64,000 nucleotides of DNA from Paramarasmius palmivorus (taxonomy: Eukaryota > Basidiomycota > Agaricomycetes > Agaricales > Marasmiaceae). The stretch covers positions 992,001 to 1,056,000 of the forward strand of contig JAYKXP010000005.1 in NCBI GenBank assembly GCA_037176845.1, in the 5' to 3' direction. Below are positions 12,226 through 24,000 of the stretch, one piece after another. How positions within the stretch are numbered: position 1 is the stretch's first letter; the number at the start of each line of letters is the position of its first letter. The translations under genes were made by a program, and so were the position numbers. Below the pieces are notes generated by a model, which worked only from the letters and a program-made list of their open reading frames with translations, had not been told where the DNA came from and searched no databases.

Positions 12226-13733
12226 GGCTGAGAGTAAGAAAGGGAGATCGTTATCGTTTCTCTTGCTAGTCGTGAAGGTAAAAAGGGAATTCGTGAAAGA
12301 ATAGATGTAAAGAAGAGAAAAGGAAAATAGGGCCCGGGAACAATAAAATAGCCCAGCTTTATCGTCGTGGACGAGAATCAAGCCGGCAGAGATGCAAACT
12401 TCTCGTTGTGTTCCCTCTGTTTGTCAATGTTTCCCGCCGGCTTTGTGTTTCCTCAGAGCTCTTTGTACACGAAAGACAATGACCTGATTCTCTCTTCTAG
12501 CTTGTAATTTTGTACAAGGTAACGACAATATCGGTGCTAGGGAAACTGACATTTTCAATGCACCGTAGTCATCGCCAAGGGTTGACCTATCCTGTGAGCC
12601 TGTGAGCAAATGTTGGCTTCTTTTCCTGGTTTCTTCTCCCTTCAAAGCCCGCCAACATAGGAGATTAACGCCACAATCGATTACTAGGACAAAAATACTC
12701 TCAACAGAAGTTCTAGGTCGATAGCTGCCGTATCATCTTGGAGGACAGACACTGCATCCTCTGCGTATCGCTTCAAGAACATTCTTGACCGCAAAAGAGC
12801 CTCGACTTACCTCTCAAGTCACTGTGGCACTTTCCGCATACCCATGGTGTGCTTTGTCGGTATTCTCTGATCCTGTCATAGCCAAGGTTACTTCCAGAAT
12901 TCATCCTATAGGCTGGGCTTAACTGTGGTGCGTCGGCATTGCTCTTTGACCCATACGAAGACAAACATTCCATTTCTCCAGAACCAGAACACACCTCCCC
13001 AAATCCACCAAAGTCACAACGTGCCGAGAACCTTGCACGCAGGCTTGCAATTTACGAACGAAGAGTGTCCGAAGCAAACGATCGGTGGAAGCAAGATTCA
13101 CGGAGATACAAACCGAGGTATAATATGTATGGAAAACACGCGTCCTTCCTCCCTCATTTATGCTATCGGATGGGTCACTCCAATGCCTTTGCCTAACGCA
13201 CATCCTTATGAGGTCGAGACTCCAATGTCAAAGTTCAAATCCAACGAAGGGTCGACTTGGATGTTCTTTGGTTCTCTGTTTCCCTGAAGCGCAGCCTTAC
13301 TCCTCCAAGGGAGCCATCGCGTGTCTACTCCGCTCTTGGTGTCAGCCATCACGAAGATATAAATGTACTTGCAACTTCCTGTTCCTGTTTTTCCATTACT
13401 TCTCATTATGTCATTTGTATTTCTTGTAGGCCCTGTCGGGTTGCATGACATGGCATCTCGGAGGGTGTCTCGGAGAAGGTGATCGATGGAAACACACTCC
13501 CATAGAGATAAATAACTACGAGATCTCATGTACAGAACACCGAATATGTTGTTGCACCAAATTATCATCCTTTGCGGTCCTGCTACTTCATACCTCGGAC
13601 GTCTTATGTTCAAGTAAATTGGAACCTAAATTGCAGTATTTGTTGGATTGCATCCGCATAGAGCTGGACACATCTACCATTCTGCATAGCATGTCGATTT
13701 ACATTCATAAATTTACAAGCCCCTTGGCCACAC
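12226..13733. other. Upstream region of bHLH gene 2; no supported gene
   Basis: The CT-rich (minus-strand) leader of bHLH gene 2 occupies the left part. Between 12900 and 13450 both strands contain overlapping open frames. One (+, 12939-13100) has a charged helical stretch (RAENLARRLAIYERRVSEA) and another (+, 13140-13287) looks protein-like, but no splice model joins them well. Confidence 0.35.
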
Positions 13734-16190
13734 CTACGCCTCCGCGGCAGCAGCCTCATCAAAGAGCCTTTTATTCCTGCCTTCCCGAACAGCCTCTTTC
13801 GATAGTGCTTCAATAATCACATCTCCAGCTCCAGCTTCCATATTCTCATTCAACCACCTTTCCATCTCTGCAAACATCTGGTTCTGGACCTCCGAGTTGC
13901 CCACGTTATAGAAAGGATGATGAAATGCCTCAAGAACCTGACATGCCCTTGTCAGTATAGTATCGATACAACCTCGGTGAATTCCAGACTGACTTTATTC
14001 AAGACTTCATCGGGATCACTTTCATCTGCCCATGCTTGGACGATGAGTTGAACCGTATGAACCACTATCACCTGTGCAATCCGACCTGAAGGCTCGTTTA
14101 GGATTAGATTGACATGATCCTACAACATTTGAAAGCGAATATGGTGAGTGAAAGATCTACACGAGATAAATAACTGAAAAACCACCGCAGGCGGCTACCT
14201 TGGCTAGTAAACTATGAGATGGATCTGACGCCTCCGGGTTGTCAAACACCTCATATTGGTCATCCCAATCGACCACAGCCTGGCTGCCTTGCTCGAGGAC
14301 ACCGCTCGCTTGCGTTAGGATCGGCTAGAAATTATGCGGGGAAGTGTGAATGAAAAGGCTACCAGTTCGGGTCCGAAAAGAATTTGCACGTACGGTCAAC
14401 CACGGAGATATGATGTTGTATACGTCTGCCGACCGCAACTATTCAGCCTCGTTGATACTCGGCAAGGTGAAGCTTTGACTTACATGTGTTCAAAGCGATC
14501 GTAAGTTGGTCCAACATGTCCGCTAGTCCAGGTATCATCTCGATCTTGCTCTGTATGTTTCTCATCACATTGTCTCGCCACCGCAGGACCGTCAGTAACT
14601 GTTGTTGGACCTCTGGAGGGGCGACATTGTCGGGATCAAAGTGATAAGCATTTGATTGTTCTTGCATTGCTTCTGCCTGTGAGAGCGAAGTGCTATCATC
14701 GTCGCCGCTGAACGCCGAGAGCTTCCCTAGCACGTCTTTAAGCATCAGGATCTTGCTAAATGCATCATCGTTATTCTGAGACTCTTCCATTTGTTCTGCG
14801 AGCGCCGACACGCTGGCTTGGTGGATTTTACTGTAGATCCGGATGAGTAGGGACCAAAAGCTTGATCTCGTGGGACCACTACTCACTCCGTAGCCTCACC
14901 CAAAAGGGAATGCACAAAGTCGGCACTTCCAAAGGTCCCGGTGACCATTCCGGGAGCAGGACCATTCGGCGATTCGACTAGAACGTTTTCGCCAACATGG
15001 CAGAACACGTCTGTGTAGCCCATCTTCACGAGGGCGATCTCGCACCAATTACTGTGCGCGAGTAGGTCTTCCACTGGGACGGCGTATGCAGTGTCAGTGG
15101 CACGTTTTACCTTGGGCTCGATCGGGATGCTTACGCGTGTGCAGGCCAGTTCCTAGGAGACGATAGGCTTCCCAGAGGTCTTCACCTTCGCTGCCGCCTG
15201 CACGACGGCCGTATTCGATACAGGCTTTTAAGGTACGGCGAATGAAGGCGGTTGAGGAGTCGAAATCTTCATCCTCGGTGGCCATGTATTTCTTCATACC
15301 AGTCCGTTCGTCGAATTCCAGCTCAGCGGGATCTACGGGTGGTCGCAGACTGGGATGGAAGTAACGAGCGTCTCCCTCGTTCTCTGCGTATCCTCTACGA
15401 AGTATTGGTCAAAGCTGGGTTTCGGTTACTAGAGGAATTCGCAGACTTTGGATTATCGATATGCTCCTGCCAAGAAGTTTATACCAACAACCACAAAGAA
15501 ATACGAAGGTGCTTACCACAGGTAAGTACACTCCCAAACGTTCTGGAGTGACCTCAAACTCTCGTGTGGCGAAACCAAATGTCTACCAAATTTTGATGCG
15601 TCAATTGATGGGCGCTTCGTTACCATACCACTGAGTTCCCAGCTCACCATAAAACTCAGTACCGAGACTATTAGAACGATAGTATCACCACTCATTTTGC
15701 TGAGGCCTGCTATATCCATAGCCTGTACATAACCACATATCATCGAAAGTACACCGCGTGGAGAGGGATGCAGACGCACCTGTGAGTAATCTCGCAGCCA
15801 ATTTCCCTGTTATCTTCATCAAGCGTTATCCTGAGAGCCAGTACAAGTCATGACTCACAAAGTACACCTTCTTGATATCGCTTCCCTTAAACTTGGGCCC
15901 ATCTTTCCCAAAAACCTTCTTCGCAAAAGCGAATACGCCGCTTCCCGTTGAAGCGTCCTTGACTAGATCCGAGAGGACACCTTCGATGTCTCCGTGCCGA
16001 TATGCCTTGGCCTGTTGAGTGTGAACGTAGTAATCAGTATCGGGCGTTTTTGTTGATAACGCTTACAACGCACGTTAAGGTATGCCCAAGCTGGGATATC
16101 GCCTGCACCAAAAGCGTATGTCCCTGTTGGAAGGAGAACTAGTAGGACGATAGTTAAAACGAGGAGATTTTGGGGAAAAGTAAGTCCCAT
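13734..16190 (-). CDS. HET-C family protein (heterokaryon incompatibility / secretory-pathway protein)
   Basis: Homolog of Neurospora HET-C, a secreted or plasma-membrane-associated protein first known for vegetative incompatibility but found in most fungi. The N-terminus is a clear signal peptide (MGLTFPQNLLVLTIVLLVLL, cleavage near TYAFG). The family opening GAGDIPAWAYLN..AYRHGDIE follows. Hallmarks then come in order: KKVYFGNWLRDYSQAMDI, FATREFEVTPERLGVY, EHIDNP.GYAENEGDARYF, LRPPVDP, RTGMKKYMA, RLLGTGLHTLEDLLAHSN and a long helical C-terminal region ending EAAAAEA. About a dozen short introns split the gene, leaving roughly 600 residues. It lacks the long glycine-rich tail of the Neurospora protein. 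Whether it acts in self/non-self recognition here cannot be told. Confidence 0.88.
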
Positions 16191-16659
16191 CTCAAAGGGT
16201 GACGATGATGGTTGTTGTGAAGAAGTTTGAAGAACGGCCCGTCATGCTGATGTATAACTGATAATCAAGCTGGATGGTTCGAAGAAAGGCTTGGGTGTTA
16301 CCGTAAGAGTATATGTACATCCGCAGCTGCCAAACCCCAGTCACCTCGAGCAAACATAGTGTCATGCGCGTGATGGCTTTTGCGAGGGAAAAGATCAATG
16401 TACGGCGCGCGGTGCTAGACTAGTGCCCTCTTGAGTATTTTTTTCCTGGATACGTTTGTCAGAAGCGGCTCAGACAGCAATAGAAGAATGCGCTCTATAC
16501 CTGTAGAATAGAGATACGAGAAAAGTTGTAGCTGAAGAAACCAAAGCAAGTAGCACCAAGAAAAAAGCATGAAGAGATTGCAAAACAGGCTAGAAGTACA
16601 CAATAAAGAAAACCAATAAGTATAATATATAGTCCAGTACAGGCTCCCGTAGTACAAGG
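16191..16659. promoter_or_regulatory. Upstream region of the HET-C gene
   Basis: A 469-bp gap between the HET-C start and the stop of the next gene in the same orientation. It must hold the HET-C promoter. No further gene is seen. Confidence 0.4.
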
Positions 16660-17354
16660 TCATGACGAGCCTTGTCTTTTGCCTCTGAGTGAACCCCCAC
16701 TCATTGACTTCCCAATGCCCTTTATCAGGAGCCCTGTTCCAATAACAATCTGACCACATGCGACGAGCGACGCTACAAGTAGCGCAGAAGGTGCAGCGAT
16801 TATCATCAGAAGGCCTCTGGATACGTCGCTCAGTATCCCGCCCTTCTTCTCCGGAGCAGCTTTCATGAAGAAGGCCGCCGTACGATGATAATGTTCCCGG
16901 ACTTTGAAATCCGTTGCGCTGTTTCCGACCTCGATGAGCTTCCTGTAGACATTGGCTTCCTGTTCTTTGATAGCTTTCCGCGCCTGAGGATCTCGCGCTA
17001 GGCTGTCCTGAGCAGCTTTGTACTCTTCGATGGCCGTCTGAAGCTTCTCGGCGGCACTCTTGAACCTTTGTTCTGGTTCGGAACCCTCTGGCGACCGAGG
17101 CACATTCGAGGAAGACGAAGAGGGGAGGTCGTTCTGCTATGAAACTGATAAATAAAAGTTCTGTCATGGAGAAATAAAACACTTTACTTCTTGTAATGGT
17201 ATCCCATTGTATGTTTCCTGAGTATGTGCAACTGTCGGCTTTATCTGTTGGGACAGTCAGGCTACATGTCCACTGACATCACTGGAAGACGTACTTGATC
17301 ATAGCTAGGAGGTGCATCACTTGGCTGAGTAGGCGCGTTTATTATTGTGGACAT
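16660..17354 (-). CDS. Small PPxY-motif membrane protein, uncharacterised
   Basis: 197 residues from exons 17354..17295, 17244..17188 and 17136..16660 (minus strand, GT..AG introns of 50 and 51 nt). The N-terminus contains APPSYDQ, a PPxY motif of the type bound by WW domains of Rsp5/Nedd4 ubiquitin ligases. A helical, charged middle region follows (about residues 55-130, including EQRFKSAAEKLQTAIEEY). Near the C-terminus are two hydrophobic segments separated by a small turn (GLLMIIAAPSALLVASLVAC and QIVIGTGLLIKGIG), then a basic tail. This layout fits an endomembrane protein with a cytosolic N-terminus. The family was not recognised. The gene is divergent from Dam1, with 379 bp between the start codons. 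Confidence 0.75.
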
Positions 17355-17733
17355 GTCCTTGGAATCTGCTCTGTCGTGTTTTATTAACATGTCGAATGGA
17401 TTGTGGGCTGAAGAGACCCTTCTCTTCAGCCCACACTAGCTTTTATCAGATTTTTGCTAGCGAACACTGCCATAATATTATCAGCCCTGGAATCGCACTC
17501 GGTCTCGCAATCAAACGTACTTGCTGCGCATGAAATGCTGTTGAATTCAATATCTGGTTTTACAAAGCGTTTGCGCAGTATCTCTGAGAATATTTGCTGT
17601 GTTTCGAGGGGCCTAGAGACGATTTAGCCGTAATATGTTGAGAAAACCATCGTCCAGAGTCCAGAAACGTTTTGAATCGCCTTGATGATGGTTCAGGAGG
17701 AAGAGAGCGAGCAGAAGCGCTAGCGCCCGAACA
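17355..17733. promoter_or_regulatory. Shared upstream region, PPxY gene and Dam1
   Basis: Head-to-head start codons 379 bp apart. A 14-bp inverted copy (cttcagcccaca near 17434 and tgtgggctgaag near 17401) forms a perfect hairpin-like palindrome, agtgtgggctgaag with its reverse complement, around the ccttctcttc centre at about 17401-17445. No other element was recognised. Confidence 0.4.
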
Positions 17734-18884
17734 ATGTCTCGTCAATCGCAACTCCCAGCACCTCCAACCACACCCCACAAGACACCTCTTCGTCGCGTCT
17801 CCCAAGGGTCTCTTTTCGCACTATCGCGCTCAGGTGCATACCCAGATGCCCCACATGGACTCGGCTTCCTTGAACCAGCAATGTCGGAATTCACGGATGA
17901 AATCGATACCCTACAAGCAAATGTTGAAGGGATGAAGAGGCTCAGCGATTCACTAGGGACATTCAACGAATCTTTTGCTAGCTGGCTGTATATCATGGAC
18001 ATGAACGCACTTACGACGGATTGGCCACAGGTATGCTTGTGGAAAGGCATAGATTTGTTCAAGGATTACTGATTATGTGTAGGCACCAAATGACGCGTCT
18101 TTCGAACTTTTTAGGCGGAGAGAAGGTGCTTAGTTGTTAGCGGAATAGTCTTGAACCATTCTTGTTAACGATGGATCTCTCAGAACGCGACGCCCTGGCA
18201 GCAATAGAAGCAGAAAAGGCCAAGTTTAAACCTCCACTTCCAAGTGCACACGAAGCCGACGTCACACGGGGAGAGAAGACGGGCATTTCAACAGCGATTT
18301 CTGAAACAGATATTACAACCACTGGGGATGTATCAGAGAAACAAGCAGGAAAGGCGGCACCGGCGAAAAAGGTTGTGAAAGGCAAGAAACCAAAGATGAC
18401 TGCGAAGGAGAGGAAGGAGCGGAATGTAAGTGTTATATACCCTATAGTATGAAGTTAGACTAATATACACTCCAGATGGAACTAGAGAAGATCGTTTCAT
18501 ATTTGCCATTAGAATTCAGAGGAAGTGATCCTGTAGGTTGTTCATCGATGACTCGATCAGTTCCTCATGCCTGATTGTAGGGACTACGTCGTAACCTGGA
18601 TGCTGTTGTCGAAGGACTAATGGATGCACCAGGTCAAACAGTGAAACGTTGGTATCGTATTTTGTAGATATACTGCCCGCTCACAACTAGTTTCTAGTCA
18701 CCGACCTCATCAAACCTCCTGATCTTCCACAGGCACGAGTCAACAAGTGTCTGATTGCACTGGTAAACAGAAAGATAGTCACGAAGGATTCCAGCACTGT
18801 ATGTTTACTTGCCTAGATTCTCCATCTATTACTGAATCTCAGCAGGGTCAAGTGTTGTATCACTGGCAAGGCGTGTCCTCCTAG
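17734..18884 (+). CDS. DAM1: DASH complex subunit Dam1 with C-terminal extension
   Basis: Outer-kinetochore ring component that couples chromosomes to microtubules. Exons: 17734..18030, 18083..18125, 18184..18425, 18476..18532, 18581..18647, 18698..18798 and 18846..18884, 281 residues. The Dam1 core is at about residues 45-120: FLEPAMSEFTDEIDTLQANV, LGTFNESFASWLYIMDMNAL and TDWPQAPNDASFEL. A lysine-rich linker follows. The last ~85 residues look like a small helical, winged-helix-like unit (EFRGSDPGLRRNLDAVVEGL, LIKPPDLPQARVNKCLIAL, VNRKIV) ending VLYHWQGVSS. The 5th intron has a weak donor (GTTGGT) but the frame requires it. It is divergent from the PPxY gene and convergent with Ltv1 (61 bp between stops). 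The start at 17734 gives the expected short, basic N-terminus. Confidence 0.85.
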
Positions 18885-18945
18885 AAATACATACACTCTA
18901 TACCACCGATCTGTATCAATACGTAGCCTGTATATCTAAACCTCT

Positions 18946-20812
18946 TCATAGCTTTCGAACTCCCTTAGCAGGCTGATTGGAAGCCCGAGCCTTCGCAGCT
19001 TTTAGTTCATTTCCGAAAGCGGCTTTGTTAGATTTCTTCTCGGCCCTTCTAGTTGCTTGCTGTGCCTTCACGGCAGTCTTTCTTGCCTTCTTCTCCTCGG
19101 GGGTCTCGTCCTTAGACCGCTTAACTGTTTGATGAACAAGGTCTGGGGAAATAGACAATTAGTGGTGCATCAGAAGAATAGCCTCTAAGGGCCGAGAAGG
19201 GCTTACGGGATGCTGAGTCGGAGTAATCAGAGTCGTCAGAATCATTGTCATAGACTCGAGTTTTGGAAGTAGGTGTCTCAGAGATGGAAGGTAGGCCGGT
19301 TTTGGGGTTGAGTTGGATCTTGGGTACGGGTTTGGATTCGCGTGCTCGGATTAGACGCGGGTGGTTCTCGAGGTTGGAATAAGTTGCTATAAGAGTGTTA
19401 AGACCGGGACCTAATGAAAAAGAGAGAGAACCTACTCAGAATGGTCTCACAGTCCCAGCGGTCTTCCTTTTCCTCTTTCTCGACCCAAACATCATCCTCT
19501 ACTTCACTATCGCTCTCTGTTGTCTGATGCCTGACGCGTTCGTCCTGCCCCATAGCGCGTCTGAGCGTATCGAGTTTTTCGGCAGCTGTATCGCCTGCCA
19601 ACTTGGGCTTCATCTTTCCTCCGAGGATCTCGTACTCGTTCAAGAACTCATCCATCATTGACGTGAAATCTTCGCGAGTAGTAATGAGCTCTGGTGCTTC
19701 GTCGTCATCGTCAGATGTGGGAGGTACATCATCGTCTTCTTCGTCCTCGTTATACTCTTTGAGTAGTACCTGAGCATCGTGAATATTTCAGTCGCTTTCC
19801 TAGACGGATGATTCGTACCTGGTCGAAGCGTTCGTCGAGGGTTTGTAATGCTTCATTCCGATACATACTGGAACTGCTCATACTGTATCCCGAAGCATCA
19901 CTGGTTCCTTTTCGCCGTCTTTTCTTGCCGCCGATGACGGACATTGTAGGTAGACCGGATATTGTGTCGCCACCTTCTGAAGCAAAGTCAAGCTCGTCGT
20001 CGCTGGCCGGTTCTTGAGGAGCAGCTTTTTGGGCCTTCTTAAACTCTGCGAACCGTTCCTCCCATGTCGATGGCTCTCCCTTCTCTTCAACCACATCCTC
20101 TTCAAGCTCATCATCAGGTATCCCTTCCTCTCTGAAATCGAAGTCGAAATCTTCGTCACTTCCTCTTTCTCCTTCCTGCACTAGATCCTGGAAAAAATCA
20201 TCCTGCATTCCGTCGTCTACGAATGCATCATCCTCGAGTGCCTCCAAGACCTGTCGTAGATGCGGGTCCATATCAGGCTGAAATCCAGATATACTCTCGG
20301 GTATCGCTTGTTGTGATTCATAATTTCTAGGGAGCTCTGATGTCGAGGGGAGTACTTCTGCTGGCAGATCATCGCGAAGTGTTATTCCTGCTTGAGAGTC
20401 GGCACGTTTTGTATCCTGAGTTTTTTTTGCTACCCGTGGAGCCTCAATCAAGACACTCTCTACACCATCCTCTTGAACACCAATGGGCCGAAGATGTTGC
20501 ATGTAATCATATTCTGTATCATCGTAGTAAATCCCGTACAAAGCAGCTTCGCCGACATGAGCATTTTTGTCGTGGTCAATGTCTGCCGGTGAAAGAATGC
20601 TTTCGAGATCTGCTCGACTTTTGCCCTAAGACCTTGTCAATACTGATCGCAAAATTATTGCGAAAACATACCTTTTTATCGTTCTCTCGAATGACCTCTT
20701 TCAAGACATGTTTGCTAGCATCTGGATCGTGATAAAGAGGATCCCTTTGAGATCTATGGACGAGCTGGAAATGCCTTGCTCCTGGCTGACGAAATATAGA
20801 TTTTGGAGGCAT
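18946..20812 (-). CDS. LTV1: Ltv1, 40S ribosomal subunit assembly factor
   Basis: Non-ribosomal factor that accompanies pre-40S particles and helps place uS3 during small-subunit assembly. Exons on the minus strand: 20812..20672, 20625..19819, 19769..19436, 19386..19207 and 19142..18946, 552 residues. The N-terminus has the family signature (MPPKSIFRQPGARHFQLVHRS, with QRDPL next). Then come the ALYGIYYDDTEYDYMQHL block near residue 80, long acidic stretches, DERFDQVLLKEYNEDEEDD, a MMDEFLNEYEILGGKMKPKL segment, and a very basic C-terminal tail (KKARKTAVKAQQATRRAEKK). The order and spacing match yeast and human Ltv1. Start codons of Ltv1 and Taf2 are about 263 bp apart, head to head. Confidence 0.9.
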
Positions 20813-21075
20813 TTTGAAAAGGAAGGGTGTCGAAAAAAAGGAAATTCAAGCAATTCAAGCGGCCCCTGCTCCGAGGTAGCGGCTGACTAATCGTTGACTC
20901 TTACTGCAGGCCTCATACTCAGCCATCGTCTGCTCACCATTCTGCCACCACTCGAACCGCATTCCAGCCAAGGAACTCACCATTTTCTCTCTTCTCATTC
21001 AAAACTGGCATTCTTGCACGAAAAGTCATAGTTGTGGCGCCCACCGGGCACGAAATCTTGGACCATCGCTACACC
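20813..21075. promoter_or_regulatory. Shared upstream region, Ltv1 and Taf2
   Basis: The short head-to-head gap must drive both genes. There is no in-frame ATG for Taf2 in it; the first + strand ATG is at 21076. Confidence 0.4.
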
Positions 21076-24000
21076 ATGCAACGCGAACATATTCGTAGAG
21101 GCTTCTCCATATACGTCTATTTCTCCTCTTAGAGCTCGATATTAGGTGCTGACATCTCTTCTGGTATCTACTAGTCACCAAAAAGTTGTGTTGGAGATCG
21201 ACTTTTCGGGGATTTTATGGGTATGTGTCCCGGTGTCTCCATGACCAACATACACTCATAACTACACTTTCTTCGACAGGGATACACTGAAATCACCATA
21301 ATACCGACGAGTAGTGAGCTGAGGACTATCAATTTGCATTCACGGCAGTGCAGTATGTACCACGCTCTCGTTTTGTCTCGTCGCGGTTCTGACCGGTCCA
21401 ACCCCATATTCAACCTTCAGCCATACATTCCGTCCAGGTCGCATCTCATGAAGCAGAATTTATTCACCATGACCCCCTTACCAATGTCACTGTCGGTTCT
21501 GCGAACGATATACCTGATATACACCTCCACCCGGAGCTGAAACGCAAGCTGTATTCTGCCCTGCAAGAGGGTGACGAGGGCGAGTTGTCGATAGCAATAC
21601 CGAAAGAAGTTTCCTTGAAAGCAACAGGGATGGTTGGAGAGTCGCAGAGTGAATGTGAGTCGCCGCAAGGGTCTCCTTAACCATCGGACTGACGAGTCAC
21701 CTAGTCGCCACTCCTGAGCCGCAAACACCTGGGCCACAATCACAGACGGGTCAAGTGGTTACTGAATTTTCGCCAATAGTGGTAAAGATTGCGTACAGCC
21801 TCCGGAATCCGGTAGATGGCTTTGAATTCGTGACTGCGACCGAGAACCAGCCCTACGTACGTGGCGCCCGTCAGTTATTTCATGGCTAATTGTATTGAAT
21901 ATCTGCAGCGTGTTCCTCATGCATATACGACACCGTCTTGTCCTGACGCTGCTCGATGCTGGGTTCCTTGCATAGACAACTTATGGGAGAAATGTACATG
22001 GGAATTCGAGTTTGTTGTTCCCCGGTATCTGGAGGAACGCGAACCCGGAGAAGATGATGATGCCACTGATCTTACACCTACAGTCGTCGTGTGTAGTGGC
22101 GAGCTGGTTGAACAGGTATAATCACATGAAGCAAGGCTTCCATGAACTGAGCTGACAACTCTGTTAGGTGGCACATCCCTACAGTTCCCACAAGACGATA
22201 TTCCTGTTCTCGCAGGCAGTTCTCACTTCCGTTCAACATATCGCATTTGCTGCAGGCCCATTCCACCTCATCCAGATATCCGCCGATAACAACCCAGACG
22301 ACGCGTCCTCGGGGGCTTCACAACCTCTTATTTATGCCTTTTGTCTTCCTGGGCAAGAGTCAATGCTCGCATCCACCACTACCGCCCTTCGTCCTGCTAT
22401 GAACTTCTACACAACGGAGTTTGGTTCCTACCCCTTCAGCTCGTACAAAGTCGTCTTCGTAGAGGAGCTTCCAACACAACGTTTCGATAGTGCGACACTG
22501 GCACTCGTGTCTGTCGATGTCCTTCACGGCGATGATGCCATTGAACTCGCTATCGAAGCGCGTCATACGCTCAGCCATGCACTCGCGTGCCAATGGTCCG
22601 GGATCAATATTCAGCCGAAGACCTGGTCTGATCTATGGCTCGTCAATGGTCTAGCTGGCTATATCTCTGGGCTATTCCTGCGCAAGCTGTTGGGTAATAA
22701 CGAGTACAGGTTCCGAATGAAGAAGGATATGCAGCGGGTACTAGAATGGGATAATGGTGCCATGCCCCCGATATGTCAACCTCAGCACTATGACCCCCCA
22801 GACTCGAATCTTCTTCCATTCATCAATGTCAAGGCACCGTTGATCCTGCACATTCTCGATAGACGATTAGGGAAATCTGGCACTTCGTTAGGTCTCAGTC
22901 GAGTGCTACCCAAACTGTTCCTATCAGCTATTAGTGGAGAGATGCAGAATAACTGCTTATCCACACACAGCTTTTTGAGAATGTGTAGAAAGGTCAGCGG
23001 GGTTGATCCAAGGAGTTTCGCCGAGCAATGGATCTACGGAAGCGGATGTCCCTCATTTGGAGTCACGGCTACCTTCAACAGGAAGAAAATGGCCGTCGAG
23101 ATTACGATGAGGCAGGAATGTCCGGCTTATCAGGCTCTCGAACAAAACGAGATGGCAAAACTGATGTTGAAGCCGGTACAGTTCTTCGAGGTGTGTTGTT
23201 TGTCAGTATCTTGGCGTCTTGGGCTCAAAACCCGCTTCTCAGGGAACGATGACTATCCGAATACATGAAGCTGATGGAACGCCTTACGAACACGTCTTGG
23301 ACATTAGGCAGCCTTTCAAGAGGTATGAGGTACCATTCAATACAAAGTACAAGCGTGTTCGGAGGAATACCAAGCGGTACCTTGCTCGTCAGGCTGCCGC
23401 TCAGGCCGCGGCCGAGGGCGACACGGAGGCCGCCGAAGCTATGGGTATGGTTGATATGGGCTTCGGTCTGGAGATCTGGGAAAAGGAGCAAGAGCGGGAG
23501 AACTGGAAAGTAGCTGATTGGACGGAAGAGGACGAGAATACCATGAGTGGTGCAACCTATGAGTGGATTCGCATGGATGCCGACTTTGAATGGATAGCAA
23601 ATCTGAAATTCGACCAGCCGGACTTTATGTGGGTATCTCAGCTACAGAGAGATAGGGATGTGGTAGCGCAATTAGAGGTATGCTAAACTCTTCTTGAGCT
23701 TTGATGCGGTAACTAATGCCGGTTCCTAGGCGGTTTACGCTCTTGCTAAACAACCGACGGCGATTGTGTCAAGTACGCTGACAAAAACAGTTCTGGTTTC
23801 GAATTACCACTATCGAATACGAGTGGAAGCGGCGTTAGCGCTTGTTCATGTTGGTATCCTTCACCTCTCTACCTTGCCTTTTGCTCATCACGTTTTAGTG
23901 TGCTATTCATCGGTTGGATTTCTTAGGATTGTTCCACTTATTCAAACTCTTCCTGCGGTATTGTTACGATCCCGAAGACTCAAATCAGGACTTGTTCACT

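Noticed and set aside
12925..13287. Open frames on both strands near 13 kb
   Set aside because: Parts look coding, but no consistent GT..AG model joins them and no family was recognised.
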